Source of the DNA: Methylobacterium iners
GTDB lineage: Bacteria > Pseudomonadota > Alphaproteobacteria > Rhizobiales > Beijerinckiaceae
Reading direction: 5' to 3'
Assembly (NCBI RefSeq): GCF_022179305.1
Contig: NZ_BPQP01000078.1
Location: 1-36,407, forward strand
Length of the DNA: 36,407 bases
Shown here: piece after piece, positions 7,995 to 17,420 of the stretch
Numbering within the stretch: position 1 is the stretch's first letter
Layout of the letters: each line of letters begins with the position of its first letter
Position numbers and translations under genes: made by a program
Notes under the pieces: generated by a model
Told to the model about the DNA's origin: nothing
The model's database searches: none
The model's input: only the letters and a program-made list of their open reading frames with translations

Positions 7995-8627
7995 TCACGG
8001 ATAAAGCCGCGCCCGCTCCCAGCCCTCGTCCGCCCTCGTGAAGCGGACCCGGTCGTGGAGGCGGAAGGGACCGTCCTGCCAGAATTCGATCGTCAGGGGC
8101 GCGATCCGGAACCCCGTCCAATGCGCGGGCCGGGGTACCGGCCCGTCCTCGTAGCGGGCGGCGAGCGCGGCGACCTCCGCCTCCAGCGTCGCGCGGTCGC
8201 TGAGCGGGCGCGACTGCCGGCTGGCATGGGCGCCGATCCGGCTGTCGCGGTGGCGGCTCTCGAAATAGGCGTCGGCCTCCTCGGGCGTCACGTGCGCGAC
8301 CGGGCCGCGTGCCCGGACCTGCCGGCGTCGACTCTTCCAGTGCAGCACCAGCGCGGCCTGCGGATTGCGCGCCAGCGCCTCGCCCTTGGCGGATTCGAGG
8401 TTGGTGTAGAACACGAAGCCGCGCGGGTCGTAGTCCTTGAGCAGGACCATGCGCACGTCGGGCAGGCCGTTCGCGTCGGCGGTGGCGAGCGCCATGGCGT
8501 TGGCGTCCTCCGGCTCCGAGGCCTCCGCCTCCGCCATCCAGGCCGTGAAGAGCGCCCAGGGGTCCTCGGCCAGGGTGAAGTCGCTGCCCTGGCCGGACGC
8601 GGAATCATCGATCCTTAACCGTTCCAA
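7995..8627 (-). CDS. pdxH: Pyridoxamine 5-phosphate oxidase
   Basis: PdxH is the FMN enzyme that oxidises pyridoxine or pyridoxamine 5-phosphate to pyridoxal phosphate. Visible motifs are [34 protein letters not shown] (FMN binding), [17 protein letters not shown], and the C-terminal [24 protein letters not shown] with RARLYP at the end. From the proposed TTG at 8627 it is 210 residues, close to the 218 of the Escherichia coli enzyme. The TTG is preferred because AGGAG is 7 bases upstream; an in-frame ATG at 8684 would add 19 residues but has no ribosome site. PLP made by this enzyme serves the two cysteine desulfurases in the window, among many others. Confidence 0.92.
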   Translation of the reverse strand: MERLRIDDSASGQGSDFTLAEDPWALFTAWMAEAEASEPEDANAMALATADANGLPDVRMVLLKDYDPRGFVFYTNLESAKGEALARNPQAALVLHWKSRRRQVRARGPVAHVTPEEADAYFESRHRDSRIGAHASRQSRPLSDRATLEAEVAALAARYEDGPVPRPAHWTGFRIAPLTIEFWQDGPFRLHDRVRFTRADEGWERARLYP

Positions 8628-8714
8628 GCTCTTACTCCTCTCGCGTGAGATCCGGGTCGGGGGCACCGAGCTGGGCACGACCATCTGTTGGGATTGGGCG
8701 TAGGTTCAGGTGTA

Positions 8715-9245
8715 ATGCGTCGGCGCGCGTGTAAAGTCCCTTCTGGCGGCGCGTCCGCGTGCGGCGGGTTCGAGGCTCGGTTTCCCCTGCGGCGGCTGGC
8801 CTGCGCGCTCGTCGCCACGGGCGGGATCGCCGCCGCCCTGGCGCTCGGCGGCTGCGGCCTGCCGATCATCACCTTCCAGAGCGAGCCTGCCGAGGTGTCG
8901 ACCCTGCCGGAGCCCGCCAGCACCGGCAGCATCGCCAAGGACCCGACGAGCTTCGGCAGCGATCTCGGTCCGGAGGATTGGCGCCGGGCGCATGCGGCGC
9001 TCACCGTCGCCCTCGACCCGCAGGGCAACGGCCGGCCGGTCAAGTGGGACAATCCCGAGACGGCCCTGCGCGGCTCGGTCAACCCGACGGGCCTGCCCTA
9101 CGTCGCCAACGACCAGATCTGCCGCGACTTCCTCGCCTCCGTGATCAAGGCCGAGAACAGTCGCTTCGTGCGCGGCACCGGCTGCAAGCCCTCGGGCGGC
9201 ACCTGGGAACTGAAGCGCGTCCGCGCGGCCAGGACCGGAGCCTGA
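8715..9245 (+). CDS. RT0821/Lpp0805-like surface lipoprotein
   Basis: The 176-residue product has a lipoprotein signal: RRLACALVATGGIAAALALGGC, with the lipobox ALGGC near residue 46. This is followed by a Pro/Ser-rich stretch and a globular part (DLGPEDWRRAHAALTVALDP.GNG.PVKWDN, then CRDFLASVI and TGCKPSGGTWEL) that resembles the RT0821/Lpp0805 surface-protein family. It should be anchored in an outer or inner membrane leaflet and its role is unknown. The ATG at 8715 is used; an upstream TTG in frame has no support. It is divergent from pdxH by under 90 bp and precedes the dnaJ-family gene. Confidence 0.72.
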   Translation: MRRRACKVPSGGASACGGFEARFPLRRLACALVATGGIAAALALGGCGLPIITFQSEPAEVSTLPEPASTGSIAKDPTSFGSDLGPEDWRRAHAALTVALDPQGNGRPVKWDNPETALRGSVNPTGLPYVANDQICRDFLASVIKAENSRFVRGTGCKPSGGTWELKRVRAARTGA

Positions 9246-9434
9246 CCGCCCTCGCGGCGGAAGCGGGTTCCCGTTGCCGTCGCGCCGGGCCGGCGGTTGA
9301 CGGCAGCGGCGCCAGGATCAGATTCTAGGCGCCGGATCGTTGTAGGTGTGCAACACTCCCTCCACATCAGGGACGATTCCGAGGGGTCGGGCGACAGCCG
9401 ATTCCTGCTGCAGCACCGAGATTCATAGAGAACG

Positions 9435-10376
9435 ATGCGAAACCCCTACGACGTATTGGGTGTCCCCAAGGGCGCGAGCGAGGCCGATATCAAGAAGGCC
9501 TTCCGTCGGCTCGCCAAGACATACCACCCCGACCGCAACAAGGACGATGCCAAGGCCAAGGACCGCTTCGCCGAGGCTAATACCGCCTATGAGATTCTGG
9601 GGGACGCGGGCAAGCGCGCCCAGTTCGATCGCGGCGAGATCGATGCCGAGGGCAAGCCCCGCGCGACCGGATTCGAGGGTTTCGGCGGGTTCGGGGGAGG
9701 CGGCTCCCGCGGCGGCGCCTTCGACTTCGAGAACGTGGCGCGCCAGCGTGGCGGCGGCGGGGGGATCGGCGAGGACATCTTCTCCCACCTCTTCGGCGAG
9801 GCCTTCCGGGCCGGCGGCGCCGGACCCATGGGCGGCGGAATGCGCGGCGGGCCGGCGCGCGGCGAGGACGTCTCGGCCGAGCTGAGCGTCACCCTCGAAC
9901 AGGTCGCCAACGAGGAGCGCCTGCGCCTCTCCCTGCCCGGCGGGCGCGACGTCGACGTGGTCATCCCGAAGGGCGTCGCTGACGGACAGACCATCCGCCT
10001 ACGCGGGCTCGGGTCGTCGAGCGGCCCGCGGGCGGAGGCGGGCGACGCGCTCCTGACCATTCGCATCCTGCCCCATCCCACCTTCAAGGCGGAGGGCGCG
10101 GACCTGCGCGCGACCGTCGAGCTGCCCCTCGAGGACGCGGTCCTCGGCGGGCCGATCCGGGTCCCGACGCTGACCGGCGCCGTCGAGATGAAGGTGCCGG
10201 CGATGACAAGTTCCGGCCGCACCTTCCGCCTTAAGGGCAAGGGCCTGCCCAAGAAGGACGGCAGCCGCGGCGATCTCCTCGCCACCACCGCCATCGTGCT
10301 GCCCGCGGCCGACGATCCCGCGCTCACGGAGTACGCCCGGGCGCGGCGCACGGCCCGGGCCGGTTCGGGCGCCTGA
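9435..10376 (+). CDS. DnaJ-family (type II, CbpA-like) co-chaperone
   Basis: The 313-residue protein starts with a J domain ([13 protein letters not shown], with YHPDRN holding the HPD motif at about residues 36-38). A Gly/Phe-rich linker follows ([16 protein letters not shown], to about residue 140), then the DnaJ C-terminal substrate-binding domains ([37 protein letters not shown]). There is no Cys-rich zinc-finger region, so it is type II, like CbpA or DjlA-class partners of DnaK. It stimulates DnaK ATPase and delivers clients in the cytoplasm. No CIRCE operator is seen in the 190 bp upstream. The fabI gene follows after 88 bp, same strand. Confidence 0.9.
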   Translation: MRNPYDVLGVPKGASEADIKKAFRRLAKTYHPDRNKDDAKAKDRFAEANTAYEILGDAGKRAQFDRGEIDAEGKPRATGFEGFGGFGGGGSRGGAFDFENVARQRGGGGGIGEDIFSHLFGEAFRAGGAGPMGGGMRGGPARGEDVSAELSVTLEQVANEERLRLSLPGGRDVDVVIPKGVADGQTIRLRGLGSSSGPRAEAGDALLTIRILPHPTFKAEGADLRATVELPLEDAVLGGPIRVPTLTGAVEMKVPAMTSSGRTFRLKGKGLPKKDGSRGDLLATTAIVLPAADDPALTEYARARRTARAGSGA

Positions 10377-10464
10377 CGCCTCAGGCTTCCGTCACCGGCG
10401 CGCCTCCGCTAAGGATGCCGCTCAGGCGAAGGCTTGAAGTCGGCTCCTCTCGTTCAGGTGATTC

Positions 10465-11304
10465 ATGGCGGACACGAACCCGGCTCACGATCGCGGCGGC
10501 CTGCTCGCGGGCAAGCGCGGACTGGTGCTGGGCGTCGCCAACAACCGCTCCATCGCCTGGGGCATCGCCAAGAGCGCCCACAACCACGGGGCGCAGCTCG
10601 CCTTCACCTATCAGGGCGAGGCCCTGAAGAAGCGCGTCGAGCCGCTCGCCCGCGAGCTCGACGCCCACGTCGTTGGCCATTGCGACGTGACCGACCCCGC
10701 CTCCATCGACGCGGTGTTCGCCGAGACCGGCCGGATCTTCCCCGAGGGTCTCGACTTCGTCATCCACTGCATCGCCTTCTCGGACAAGGACGAGCTGACC
10801 GGCCGCTATCTCGAGACCAGCGAGGGCAATTTCACGAAGTCGCTCCTGATCTCCTGCTACTCCTTCACGGCGATCGCGCAGCGGGCCGAGAAGCTGATGC
10901 CCAATGGCGGCTCGCTCCTGACGCTCACCTATTACGGCGCCGAGAAGTGGATGCCGCATTACAACGTCATGGGTGTGGCGAAGGCCGCTCTGGAGGCTTC
11001 CGTCCGTTACTTGGCCGCCGACCTCGGGCCCTCGAGGATCCGCGTCAACGCGATCTCGGCCGGCCCGATCAAGACCCTGGCGGCCTCGGGGATCGGCGAT
11101 TTCCGCTACATCCTGAAGTGGAACGAGTACAACGCACCCCTGCGGCGCACGGTGACCATCGACGAGGTCGGCGAGACGGCGGCCTACCTCATCTCCGACA
11201 TGTCGCGCGGCATGACCGGCGAGATCCTGCACGTCGATGCGGGCTACCACGTGGTGGGCATGAAGAACCCCGAGGCCCCGGACCTGTCGCTCGACAAGGA
11301 TTGA
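10465..11304 (+). CDS. fabI: Enoyl-ACP reductase (NADH)
   Basis: FabI reduces trans-2-enoyl-ACP in the last step of each fatty-acid elongation cycle. The 279-residue product has the divergent SDR pattern of the family: GLVLGVANNRSIAWGIA nucleotide site, FTYQGEALKKRVEPLA, HCIAFSDKDELTGRY, LTYYGAEKWMPHYNVMGVAKAAL with the Tyr-x6-Lys catalytic pair (Y in HYNVMGVAK), and ISAGPIKTLAASGI. The length is close to typical FabI (about 260-275). AGGTG lies five bases before the ATG. It follows the DnaJ gene, an arrangement I recall as common in related alphaproteobacteria. The convergent ppk2 gene lies beyond a palindromic repeat. Confidence 0.95.
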   Translation: MADTNPAHDRGGLLAGKRGLVLGVANNRSIAWGIAKSAHNHGAQLAFTYQGEALKKRVEPLARELDAHVVGHCDVTDPASIDAVFAETGRIFPEGLDFVIHCIAFSDKDELTGRYLETSEGNFTKSLLISCYSFTAIAQRAEKLMPNGGSLLTLTYYGAEKWMPHYNVMGVAKAALEASVRYLAADLGPSRIRVNAISAGPIKTLAASGIGDFRYILKWNEYNAPLRRTVTIDEVGETAAYLISDMSRGMTGEILHVDAGYHVVGMKNPEAPDLSLDKD

Positions 11305-11319
11305 TCCACCCCCGACCAT

Positions 11320-11450
11320 CCTCCCTCTGCAGGGGAGGGTGCCTCGCGAATGCGAGGCGGGAGAGGGGAGCGCGAGCTTTCCGAAGAGGGCGGTGCTCCC
11401 CTCATCCGACCCGCTTCGCGAGCCACCTTCTCCCGCAGAGGGGAGAAGGC
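11320..11450. repeat. Inverted palindromic intergenic repeat (element A)
   Basis: The space between the convergent fabI and ppk2 genes is almost entirely filled by two GC-rich arms in opposite orientation. The left arm is CCTCCCTCTGCAGGGGAGG and the right arm reads, on the minus strand, CTTCTCCCCTCTGCGGGAGAAG. Between them is a core with AGAGGGCGGTGCTC. A related element lies at 21875-21966, with the same core and one arm. Elements of this type are widespread in alphaproteobacterial genomes. Here it probably also ends transcription of both genes. Confidence 0.75.
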
Positions 11451-11455
11451 TTCCC

Positions 11456-12442
11456 TCAATCCGGCACCGTCATCCCCGAAATTCCCTCCGCCGCCTCCGG
11501 AAATTGCGGGTCCATCGCCTCCAGCGTGTCCGCGATGGTGCGGGCGATGACGAGGTTGCGGAACCATTTCCGGTTGGCCGGCACCACGTGCCAGGGCGCG
11601 TGCGGGGACGAGCAATGCGTCAGCGCGTCGGTGAAGGCGGCTTGGTAGGCGTTCCAAGCCTTCCGCTCGACGAGGTCGGCGGGGTCGAACTTCCAGTGCT
11701 TCTCGGGGTCGGCGATCCGCGCCTCCAGGCGCTCCTTCTGCTCGTCCTTGGAGATGTGCAGGAAGAACTTGAGCACCGTCGTCCCGGAGAGGGTGAGCAT
11801 CCGCTCGAAGCCGTTGATCAGTCCGTAGCGCTCGCGCCAGGTCTTCTCCGGCACCAGCCCCTTCACGCGCACGACCAGCACGTCCTCGTAATGGCTGCGG
11901 TTGAACACGCCGATCATGCCGCGGCTCGGCGTGCGGGCGTGGTAGCGCCACAGGAAATCATGGTCGGCCTCCTCCGCGCTCGGCACCTTGAACGACCAGA
12001 CCCGGCATCCCTGCGGGTTCACGCCCTCCAGCACCGCGCGGATGGTGCCGTCCTTTCCGCCGGTGTCGATCGCCTGGAACACGACGAGCAGGCTGCGCCG
12101 GTGCTCGGCGTAGAGCCGCTCCTGCAGGGTCTGGATGCGAGCCCGCTCGGCCGCGAGGGCCTGCTTGGAGGCTTCCTTGTCGAGGCCGCCATCGGCGTTC
12201 GGGTCGATGGCGGAAAGATCGCAGACCTGTCCAGGCCGGATCGTAACGATGCCCTCGGCGGCCCGCCGGGCCGGCGGCGCCGTGACGTCGTGAGGCACCC
12301 CATCCGCGATCTCGGCCGCCGCCCGCGCCCAACGCGCCGCGGAGGGCGGCTCGTGCGCGGCCTGCGACGCTGTGGCGGCGGATTTTGTATCCACTTTTGC
12401 GTGCACTTGGCCCCGTTGGTGCTTGCCGTGCTTCTTCGTCAT
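11456..12442 (-). CDS. ppk2: Polyphosphate kinase 2 (class III-like)
   Basis: PPK2 enzymes move phosphate between inorganic polyphosphate and nucleotides. The 328-residue product has a Walker A-like AIDTGGKDGTI at about residue 145, then GVNPQGCRVWSFKVPSAEE, a lid region RTPSRGMIGVFNRSHYED with the Walker B-like FNRSHYEDVL, and W....YGLINGFERMLT. The GVNPQG and SFK-PSAEE pattern is closest to class III PPK2, which can phosphorylate AMP and ADP; the class is inferred. The N-terminal ~80 residues are Ala-rich and look disordered (KKHGKHQRG start). The ATG at 12442 gives MTKKHGK; upstream in-frame starts exist but lack a ribosome site. Divergent from the histidine phosphatase gene. Confidence 0.9.
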   Translation of the reverse strand: MTKKHGKHQRGQVHAKVDTKSAATASQAAHEPPSAARWARAAAEIADGVPHDVTAPPARRAAEGIVTIRPGQVCDLSAIDPNADGGLDKEASKQALAAERARIQTLQERLYAEHRRSLLVVFQAIDTGGKDGTIRAVLEGVNPQGCRVWSFKVPSAEEADHDFLWRYHARTPSRGMIGVFNRSHYEDVLVVRVKGLVPEKTWRERYGLINGFERMLTLSGTTVLKFFLHISKDEQKERLEARIADPEKHWKFDPADLVERKAWNAYQAAFTDALTHCSSPHAPWHVVPANRKWFRNLVIARTIADTLEAMDPQFPEAAEGISGMTVPD

Positions 12443-12568
12443 GCCGAAATTCGATGTCTCGCGATGGAGGGGCCGTGATCGGCCGGGCGCGTTGGGAGTG
12501 GCCTTGAGCGCGACAACGATCCTCCGGTTCGGCCTTTCCGGCAAGGGGCACCTTCAGGAGCCGCAAGC

Positions 12569-13174
12569 GTGAGGTCCGGTGCGCTGGTGCCGGTCCTCTA
12601 CTTCATCCGCCACGGCCAGACCGACTGGAATGCGGAGGGCCGCCTCCAGGGCCAGCGCGACATCGACCTCAACGCGGAGGGTCTGCGCCAGGCCGGCGAA
12701 GCGGCGCAGCGCCTGCGGGAGGTGGCCGGCGAGGCGCTGGCCGACGCGACTTTCGTAGCGAGCCCCTTGCGCCGGACGCGCCGGACCATGGAGGCCCTGC
12801 GCGCCGCGCTCGGCCTGCCGCCCGACGGATACCGGCTCGATCCGCGCCTGCGGGAGATCGGCTTCGGAGCCTGGGAGGGCTCGACCTGGGCGGAGATCCG
12901 ACGTCGGGACGGGGCCCGCGCGCTCGCCCGCGACCGGGACCGCTGGGGCTACCGGCCGCCCGGCGAGGGCGGCGAGAGCTACGCCATGCTGGTCGAACGG
13001 GTCGCCCCGGCGCTGGCGGAGCTTGCCGGCCCGACCGTGATGGTGGCCCATGGCGGGATCGCCCGCGCCATCCTGGTGTCCCGCGGCCATCTCAGCTCCT
13101 ATCAGGCGCCGCGCATCGGCATCCGCCAGGGTAGCGTGCTCGTCCTCGACGAGGCCGGTTGGCGCTGGGCCTGA
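12569..13174 (+). CDS. Histidine phosphatase (phosphoglycerate mutase-like)
   Basis: The 201-residue protein has the phosphohistidine motif FIRHGQTDWN with RHG at residues 14-16, the LDPRLREIGFGAWEG motif with a likely acid Glu, and a second catalytic His in MVAHGGIARAI. It belongs to the cytoplasmic branch of the histidine phosphatase superfamily; the substrate could be a phosphosugar, cofactor precursor or phosphoprotein. The GTG at 12569 is chosen because AGGAG lies 8 bases before it. It is divergently transcribed from ppk2, with a 126-bp gap, and precedes the peptide synthetase gene by 140 bp on the same strand. Confidence 0.88.
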   Translation: MRSGALVPVLYFIRHGQTDWNAEGRLQGQRDIDLNAEGLRQAGEAAQRLREVAGEALADATFVASPLRRTRRTMEALRAALGLPPDGYRLDPRLREIGFGAWEGSTWAEIRRRDGARALARDRDRWGYRPPGEGGESYAMLVERVAPALAELAGPTVMVAHGGIARAILVSRGHLSSYQAPRIGIRQGSVLVLDEAGWRWA

Positions 13175-13314
13175 CGCAACCGCGCCTCACCCACGGTAGT
13201 CTCGGCGGTTCAAGCCGGGCCGGCAAACGTGCTAGAGGGCTTCGCGACACGGCCGGGGGCGCCGGTCGAGGAACGATCCCGGCCAGGCCCAGGGATCGGC
13301 AGCGGAGCCGAGGG

Positions 13315-16300
13315 ATGAGCAGTCTCGCCGAGAAGACCCGGCCGGGGGCGCCTGCGCTCTCGGACAGGGCGGTGCTGCGCGGGGCGAGCCGCCCGGACCT
13401 GATCCGGGACGAGGTGCTGGCCGAGATCTTTTCCGGGACCGTGCGGTCGCGGCCGGATCATCCGGCGCTGGTCGACGGGGCTCGGCGTCTCCCCAACGGC
13501 ACCTTCCTCGTGCTCACCTATGCCGAGGTCGAGGCCCGCGCCGATGCGATCGCCCGAGGGCTCAGCCATTGCGGCATCGGTCCCGGCGACGTGGTCGGCC
13601 TCTGGATGGCACGCGGCCCCGACCTGCTGATCAGCCAGATCGGCATCACCAAGGCCGGTGCCGCCTGGCTGCCCTTCGACGCCGAGGCCCCGGTCGACCG
13701 GGTGGCGGTCTGCTTGGACGACGCCGCAGCCAAGCTCCTTCTCGTGTCAGAGGCCCTTGCCGGCGGGGCGCCCTCCGGAATCCCGGCGCTGACGCCGGAG
13801 CGGCTCCTCGCCGCGACGCCCGCGACCGTGCCTGCGCCCGATCCCCGCGCCGCCGGCCTGACGCCGGGGCACCCCGCCTACCTGATCTACACCTCGGGCT
13901 CGACGGGCGTCCCGAAGGGCATCGTCATCAGCCACGCCAATATCTGCCACTTCCTGCGCGCGGCGAACGAGCTCTACGGGGTGCGCGCCGACGACGTCGT
14001 GTTCCAGGGCGCTTCGGTGGCTTTCGATCTCTCGATGGAGGAGATTTGGGTGCCCTACCTCGCGGGGGCAACGCTGTTCGTTGCCTCCCCGGCCATGATG
14101 GGCGATGTCGATGCGCTCCCCGCCCTCCTGACGGAGGCACGCGTCACTGTTCTCGACACGGTGCCGACCTTGCTCGCGATGCTGTCGCAGGATCTGCCGG
14201 GCGTGCGCCTGATCCTGCTCGGCGGCGAGGCCCTGCCCGAGCCCCTGGTCGCGCGCTGGGCGACGCCCGGGCGGTACCTGTTCAACACCTACGGCCCGAC
14301 CGAGGCCACCGTCGTCGCCACCGCCGCCGAGATGCAGCCGGGCGAGCCCGTCACCATCGGCGGCCCGATCCCGAACTATTCGGTGTATGTCGCAAGCGAG
14401 ACGCTGGAACTGCTCGGGCCGGGCGAGCCCGGCGAGCTGTTGATCGGCGGTCCTGGCGTCGCTGCCGGCTACCTCAAGCGTCCGGAGCTCACGGCGGAAA
14501 AATTCATCGCCAACCCGTTTCCCTCGGACGGGAGCGATCCGGTCCTATACCGCTCCGGCGACGCCGTCTCCCTTGACGACGCCGGCAACATCGTCTTCCA
14601 CGGCCGCATCGACGATCAGGTCAAGATCCGCGGCTTCCGGGTCGAACTCGGCGAGATCGAGGCGCGCATCCAGGCGCTGCCGGGCATCAATCAGGCGGCG
14701 GTGGTGCTGCGGCAGGACGACGGCGTCGACCGACTGGTCGCCTTCCTCGTGCCCGAGCGCGGCGCCGAGATCGATCGCGGGGGCCTGCGCCAGACCCTCG
14801 CCGGGCAGATGCCGCCCTACATGGTGCCCGGGCACTTCGAGAGCGTCGCGACGCTGCCGCGCCTGACCTCGGGCAAGGTCGACCGCAAGGCCTTGAAGGC
14901 CGCGACCCTCAGCATCGTCGACACGGCCGGCGAGCAGGAGCCCCCGGCGAACGAGACCGAGGCCGCCCTGCTCGCCGCCGCGCTCCAGGTCTTCGGCAAC
15001 CAGGCGATTCCGCTCGAGGGCGACTTCTTCGCCGATCTCGGCGGCCACTCGCTGCTCGCGGCCCGCTTCGTCGGCGCCGTGCGCGAGGTTCCCGCCCTGG
15101 CCGGCATCACGCTCCAGGACGTCTACGGCCGGCGGACGCTGCGCGCGATGGCCGACGCCCTGATCGAACGGACGGGCGGCGCTGGCGGCGAGGCGGCGAT
15201 TCAGGACCTGAGCTTCCAGGCCCCGCCGCTCCTGCGCCGCGCCCTGTGCGGGCTGGCCCAGGCCCTGGCCCTGCCCTTCGTGATCGCGCTCGCGACCTCG
15301 CAATGGCTCGGCATCTTCGTCACCTACCTGCTCATCACCGGCGGTTCGCTCGGCTTCTTCGCCGAGATGGCCGTGCTGCTGCTCGTCTATATCGGCATCA
15401 ACGCCGTCACGGCCTGCGTCGCCATCGCGGGGAAATGGATCGTTCTCGGGCGCACGAAGCCCGGCCGCTACCCGCTCTGGGGCGTCTACTACTATCGCTG
15501 GTGGCTGGCGCAGCGGCTGACGCCGCTCGTGCACATCAAGTGGCTGCAGGGCTCGCCGGCCATCGCGATCTACCTGCGGCTGCTCGGCGCGAGGATCGGC
15601 GAGGATGCGCTGATCTCGGATCTCGAGGTCGGGGCGCCCGACCTCCTCGAGGTCGGGGCCGGCGCCTCGCTGGGCGGCCGCCTCGTCATCGCCAATGCCG
15701 AGGTGGTCGGCAACGAACTCGTGATCGGCACCGTCCGGATCGGCGCCGACGTGGTGACCGGCGCCTCCTGCGTCATCAGCCACGACACGGTGATCGGCGA
15801 CGGCGCCGAGATCGCTGACCTCACCACGATCCCCACCGGCACCCGCGTCGGGCCGGGCGTGATCTGGGACGGCTCGCCCGGCCGCAAGATCGGCACGGCC
15901 GATCCTTCCAGCCTGCCCGCGCCGGCGCAAGCCTCGCCCCGGCGTCGCGCCGGAGCGCTCGCCCTCCACGCCTTCCTGCTCGCGGCGATCCCGGCGGTCG
16001 GCCTGCTGCCGATCTTTCCCGCCTTCTACATCTTCGACCAGCTCAGCGACTCGCTCGGCGGCCTCACCGACATCGACTACCATTGGTACCTGCCGCTGCT
16101 GACCTGGCCGACCGCCATGCTGATGACGGCGGGCACCGTGCTCCTCATCGCCGGCATCCGCTGGCTCATCCTGCCGCGGGTCCGCTCCGGCACCTACTCG
16201 GTCCATAGCGGCTTCTACCTGCGCAAATGGACCGTGGCGCTCGCCGCCGAGGTGACGCTGGAGACGCTCTCCTCGCTCTTCGCGACCGTCTACATGCGGG

Positions 16301-17367
16301 CCTGGTACCGCCTGATGGGCGCCCGGATGGGGCAGGGCGCCGAGATCTCGACGAACCTCGCCGGCCGCTACGACCTCGCCGAGATCGGCGCGCGCAATTT
16401 CGTGGCCGACGAGGTGGTGTTCGGCGAGGAGGAGATCCGGCGCGGCTTCATGCACCTGGAGCCGGTGCGCACTGGCGCCCGCGTCTTCATCGGCAACGAC
16501 GCCGTCGTGCCGCCGGGCGCGATCATCCCCGACGACGTGCTCATCGGCATCAAGTCGAAGCCGCCAGCCAATGAGATGATGGCGCCGGGCGACACCTGGT
16601 TCGGCTCACCGCCGATCAAGCTGCCGGCGCGCCAGCGGGTCGATCTCGGCTCGGCGGCGCAGACCTACGAGCCTGGCGCCTGGCCCAAGCTCAGGCGCGG
16701 CCTGTTCGAGGCCTTCTCGACCTCGTTCTCGCCGATGCTGTTCATCAGCTGTGCCATCACGGCCATCGACTTCTACTTCTATCCCGCGATCCTGGCGCAG
16801 GACTGGGTGGGCTTGGGCCTCAGCTTCATCGCGATCAGCGTGGTGATCGCCTTCATCCAGTCCTTCACGGTCATCGCCGTGAAGTGGCTCCTGATGGGCG
16901 TCTACCGGCCGGGCATGCGCCCGATGTGGTCGTGGTGGGCGATGCGCACCGAGGCCGTGGCCGTGCTGTACTGGGGCTTGGCTGGCAAGGTGCTGCTCGA
17001 ACATCTCGCCGGCACGCCGTTCCTGCCCTGGATGCTGCGGCTGCTCGGCGTGAAAGTCGGACGCGGCGTCTGCATGCTCACGACGGACATCACCGAGTTC
17101 GACTGCGTCACCATCGGCGATTACTGCACGATCAACCGGATGTCGGCCCTCCAGACCCATCTCTACGAGGACCGGATCATGAAGGTCGGCCGGGTCGTCG
17201 TCGGCCGGGGCGTCTCGGTCGGCGCCTTCTCGACGGTGCTCTACGACACGAAGGTCGGCGACTACGCCCGGCTGCGTCCGCTCACCATCGTGATGAAGGG
17301 CGAGTCGATTCCGAAACATTCGGAATGGGAGGGCGCGCCGGCGGTGCCGGTAGTGCGCGCTTCCTGA
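13315..17367 (+). CDS. Pls/PosA-type single-module NRPS with membrane C-terminus
   Basis: The 1350-residue protein has an adenylation domain with readable core motifs: A3 YTSGSTGVPKG at about 192, A4 FDLSMEEIW at 237, A5 FNTYGPTEATV at 323, A7 YRSGDA near 412, A8 GRIDDQVKIRGFRVELGE near 430, A10 LTSGKVDRKAL near 517. A carrier domain follows with FADLGGHSLL, pantetheine Ser579. There is no condensation or thioesterase domain. Instead, three units each carry a membrane pair followed by a left-handed beta-helix segment (TM about 642-709, 881-959, 1136-1196). This is the layout of epsilon-poly-lysine synthetase Pls and its relatives, which make homopolymers of a basic amino acid. The substrate is unknown; Asp238, equivalent to GrsA Asp235, suggests an alpha-amino acid. 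The ATG at 13315 has only a weak GAGG before it. Confidence 0.88.
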   Translation: MSSLAEKTRPGAPALSDRAVLRGASRPDLIRDEVLAEIFSGTVRSRPDHPALVDGARRLPNGTFLVLTYAEVEARADAIARGLSHCGIGPGDVVGLWMARGPDLLISQIGITKAGAAWLPFDAEAPVDRVAVCLDDAAAKLLLVSEALAGGAPSGIPALTPERLLAATPATVPAPDPRAAGLTPGHPAYLIYTSGSTGVPKGIVISHANICHFLRAANELYGVRADDVVFQGASVAFDLSMEEIWVPYLAGATLFVASPAMMGDVDALPALLTEARVTVLDTVPTLLAMLSQDLPGVRLILLGGEALPEPLVARWATPGRYLFNTYGPTEATVVATAAEMQPGEPVTIGGPIPNYSVYVASETLELLGPGEPGELLIGGPGVAAGYLKRPELTAEKFIANPFPSDGSDPVLYRSGDAVSLDDAGNIVFHGRIDDQVKIRGFRVELGEIEARIQALPGINQAAVVLRQDDGVDRLVAFLVPERGAEIDRGGLRQTLAGQMPPYMVPGHFESVATLPRLTSGKVDRKALKAATLSIVDTAGEQEPPANETEAALLAAALQVFGNQAIPLEGDFFADLGGHSLLAARFVGAVREVPALAGITLQDVYGRRTLRAMADALIERTGGAGGEAAIQDLSFQAPPLLRRALCGLAQALALPFVIALATSQWLGIFVTYLLITGGSLGFFAEMAVLLLVYIGINAVTACVAIAGKWIVLGRTKPGRYPLWGVYYYRWWLAQRLTPLVHIKWLQGSPAIAIYLRLLGARIGEDALISDLEVGAPDLLEVGAGASLGGRLVIANAEVVGNELVIGTVRIGADVVTGASCVISHDTVIGDGAEIADLTTIPTGTRVGPGVIWDGSPGRKIGTADPSSLPAPAQASPRRRAGALALHAFLLAAIPAVGLLPIFPAFYIFDQLSDSLGGLTDIDYHWYLPLLTWPTAMLMTAGTVLLIAGIRWLILPRVRSGTYSVHSGFYLRKWTVALAAEVTLETLSSLFATVYMRAWYRLMGARMGQGAEISTNLAGRYDLAEIGARNFVADEVVFGEEEIRRGFMHLEPVRTGARVFIGNDAVVPPGAIIPDDVLIGIKSKPPANEMMAPGDTWFGSPPIKLPARQRVDLGSAAQTYEPGAWPKLRRGLFEAFSTSFSPMLFISCAITAIDFYFYPAILAQDWVGLGLSFIAISVVIAFIQSFTVIAVKWLLMGVYRPGMRPMWSWWAMRTEAVAVLYWGLAGKVLLEHLAGTPFLPWMLRLLGVKVGRGVCMLTTDITEFDCVTIGDYCTINRMSALQTHLYEDRIMKVGRVVVGRGVSVGAFSTVLYDTKVGDYARLRPLTIVMKGESIPKHSEWEGAPAVPVVRAS

Positions 17368-17420
17368 ATTTTTTAACTGAAGCGCTGTTCCATCTATGGC
17401 GAAAAGCTGCCGAGGGTGAG

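Noticed and set aside
9246-9434. Heat-shock CIRCE operator upstream of the DnaJ gene
   Set aside because: No TTAGCACTC-N9-GAGTGCTAA is present; the GTTG..CAAC repeat around 9339-9354 is too short to call.
14545-16455. A 636-codon open frame on the minus strand inside the synthetase gene
   Set aside because: It is antisense to a strongly conserved multi-domain protein and its translation is a repetitive Asp/Arg/Ala/Gly mix typical of a GC-rich shadow frame.
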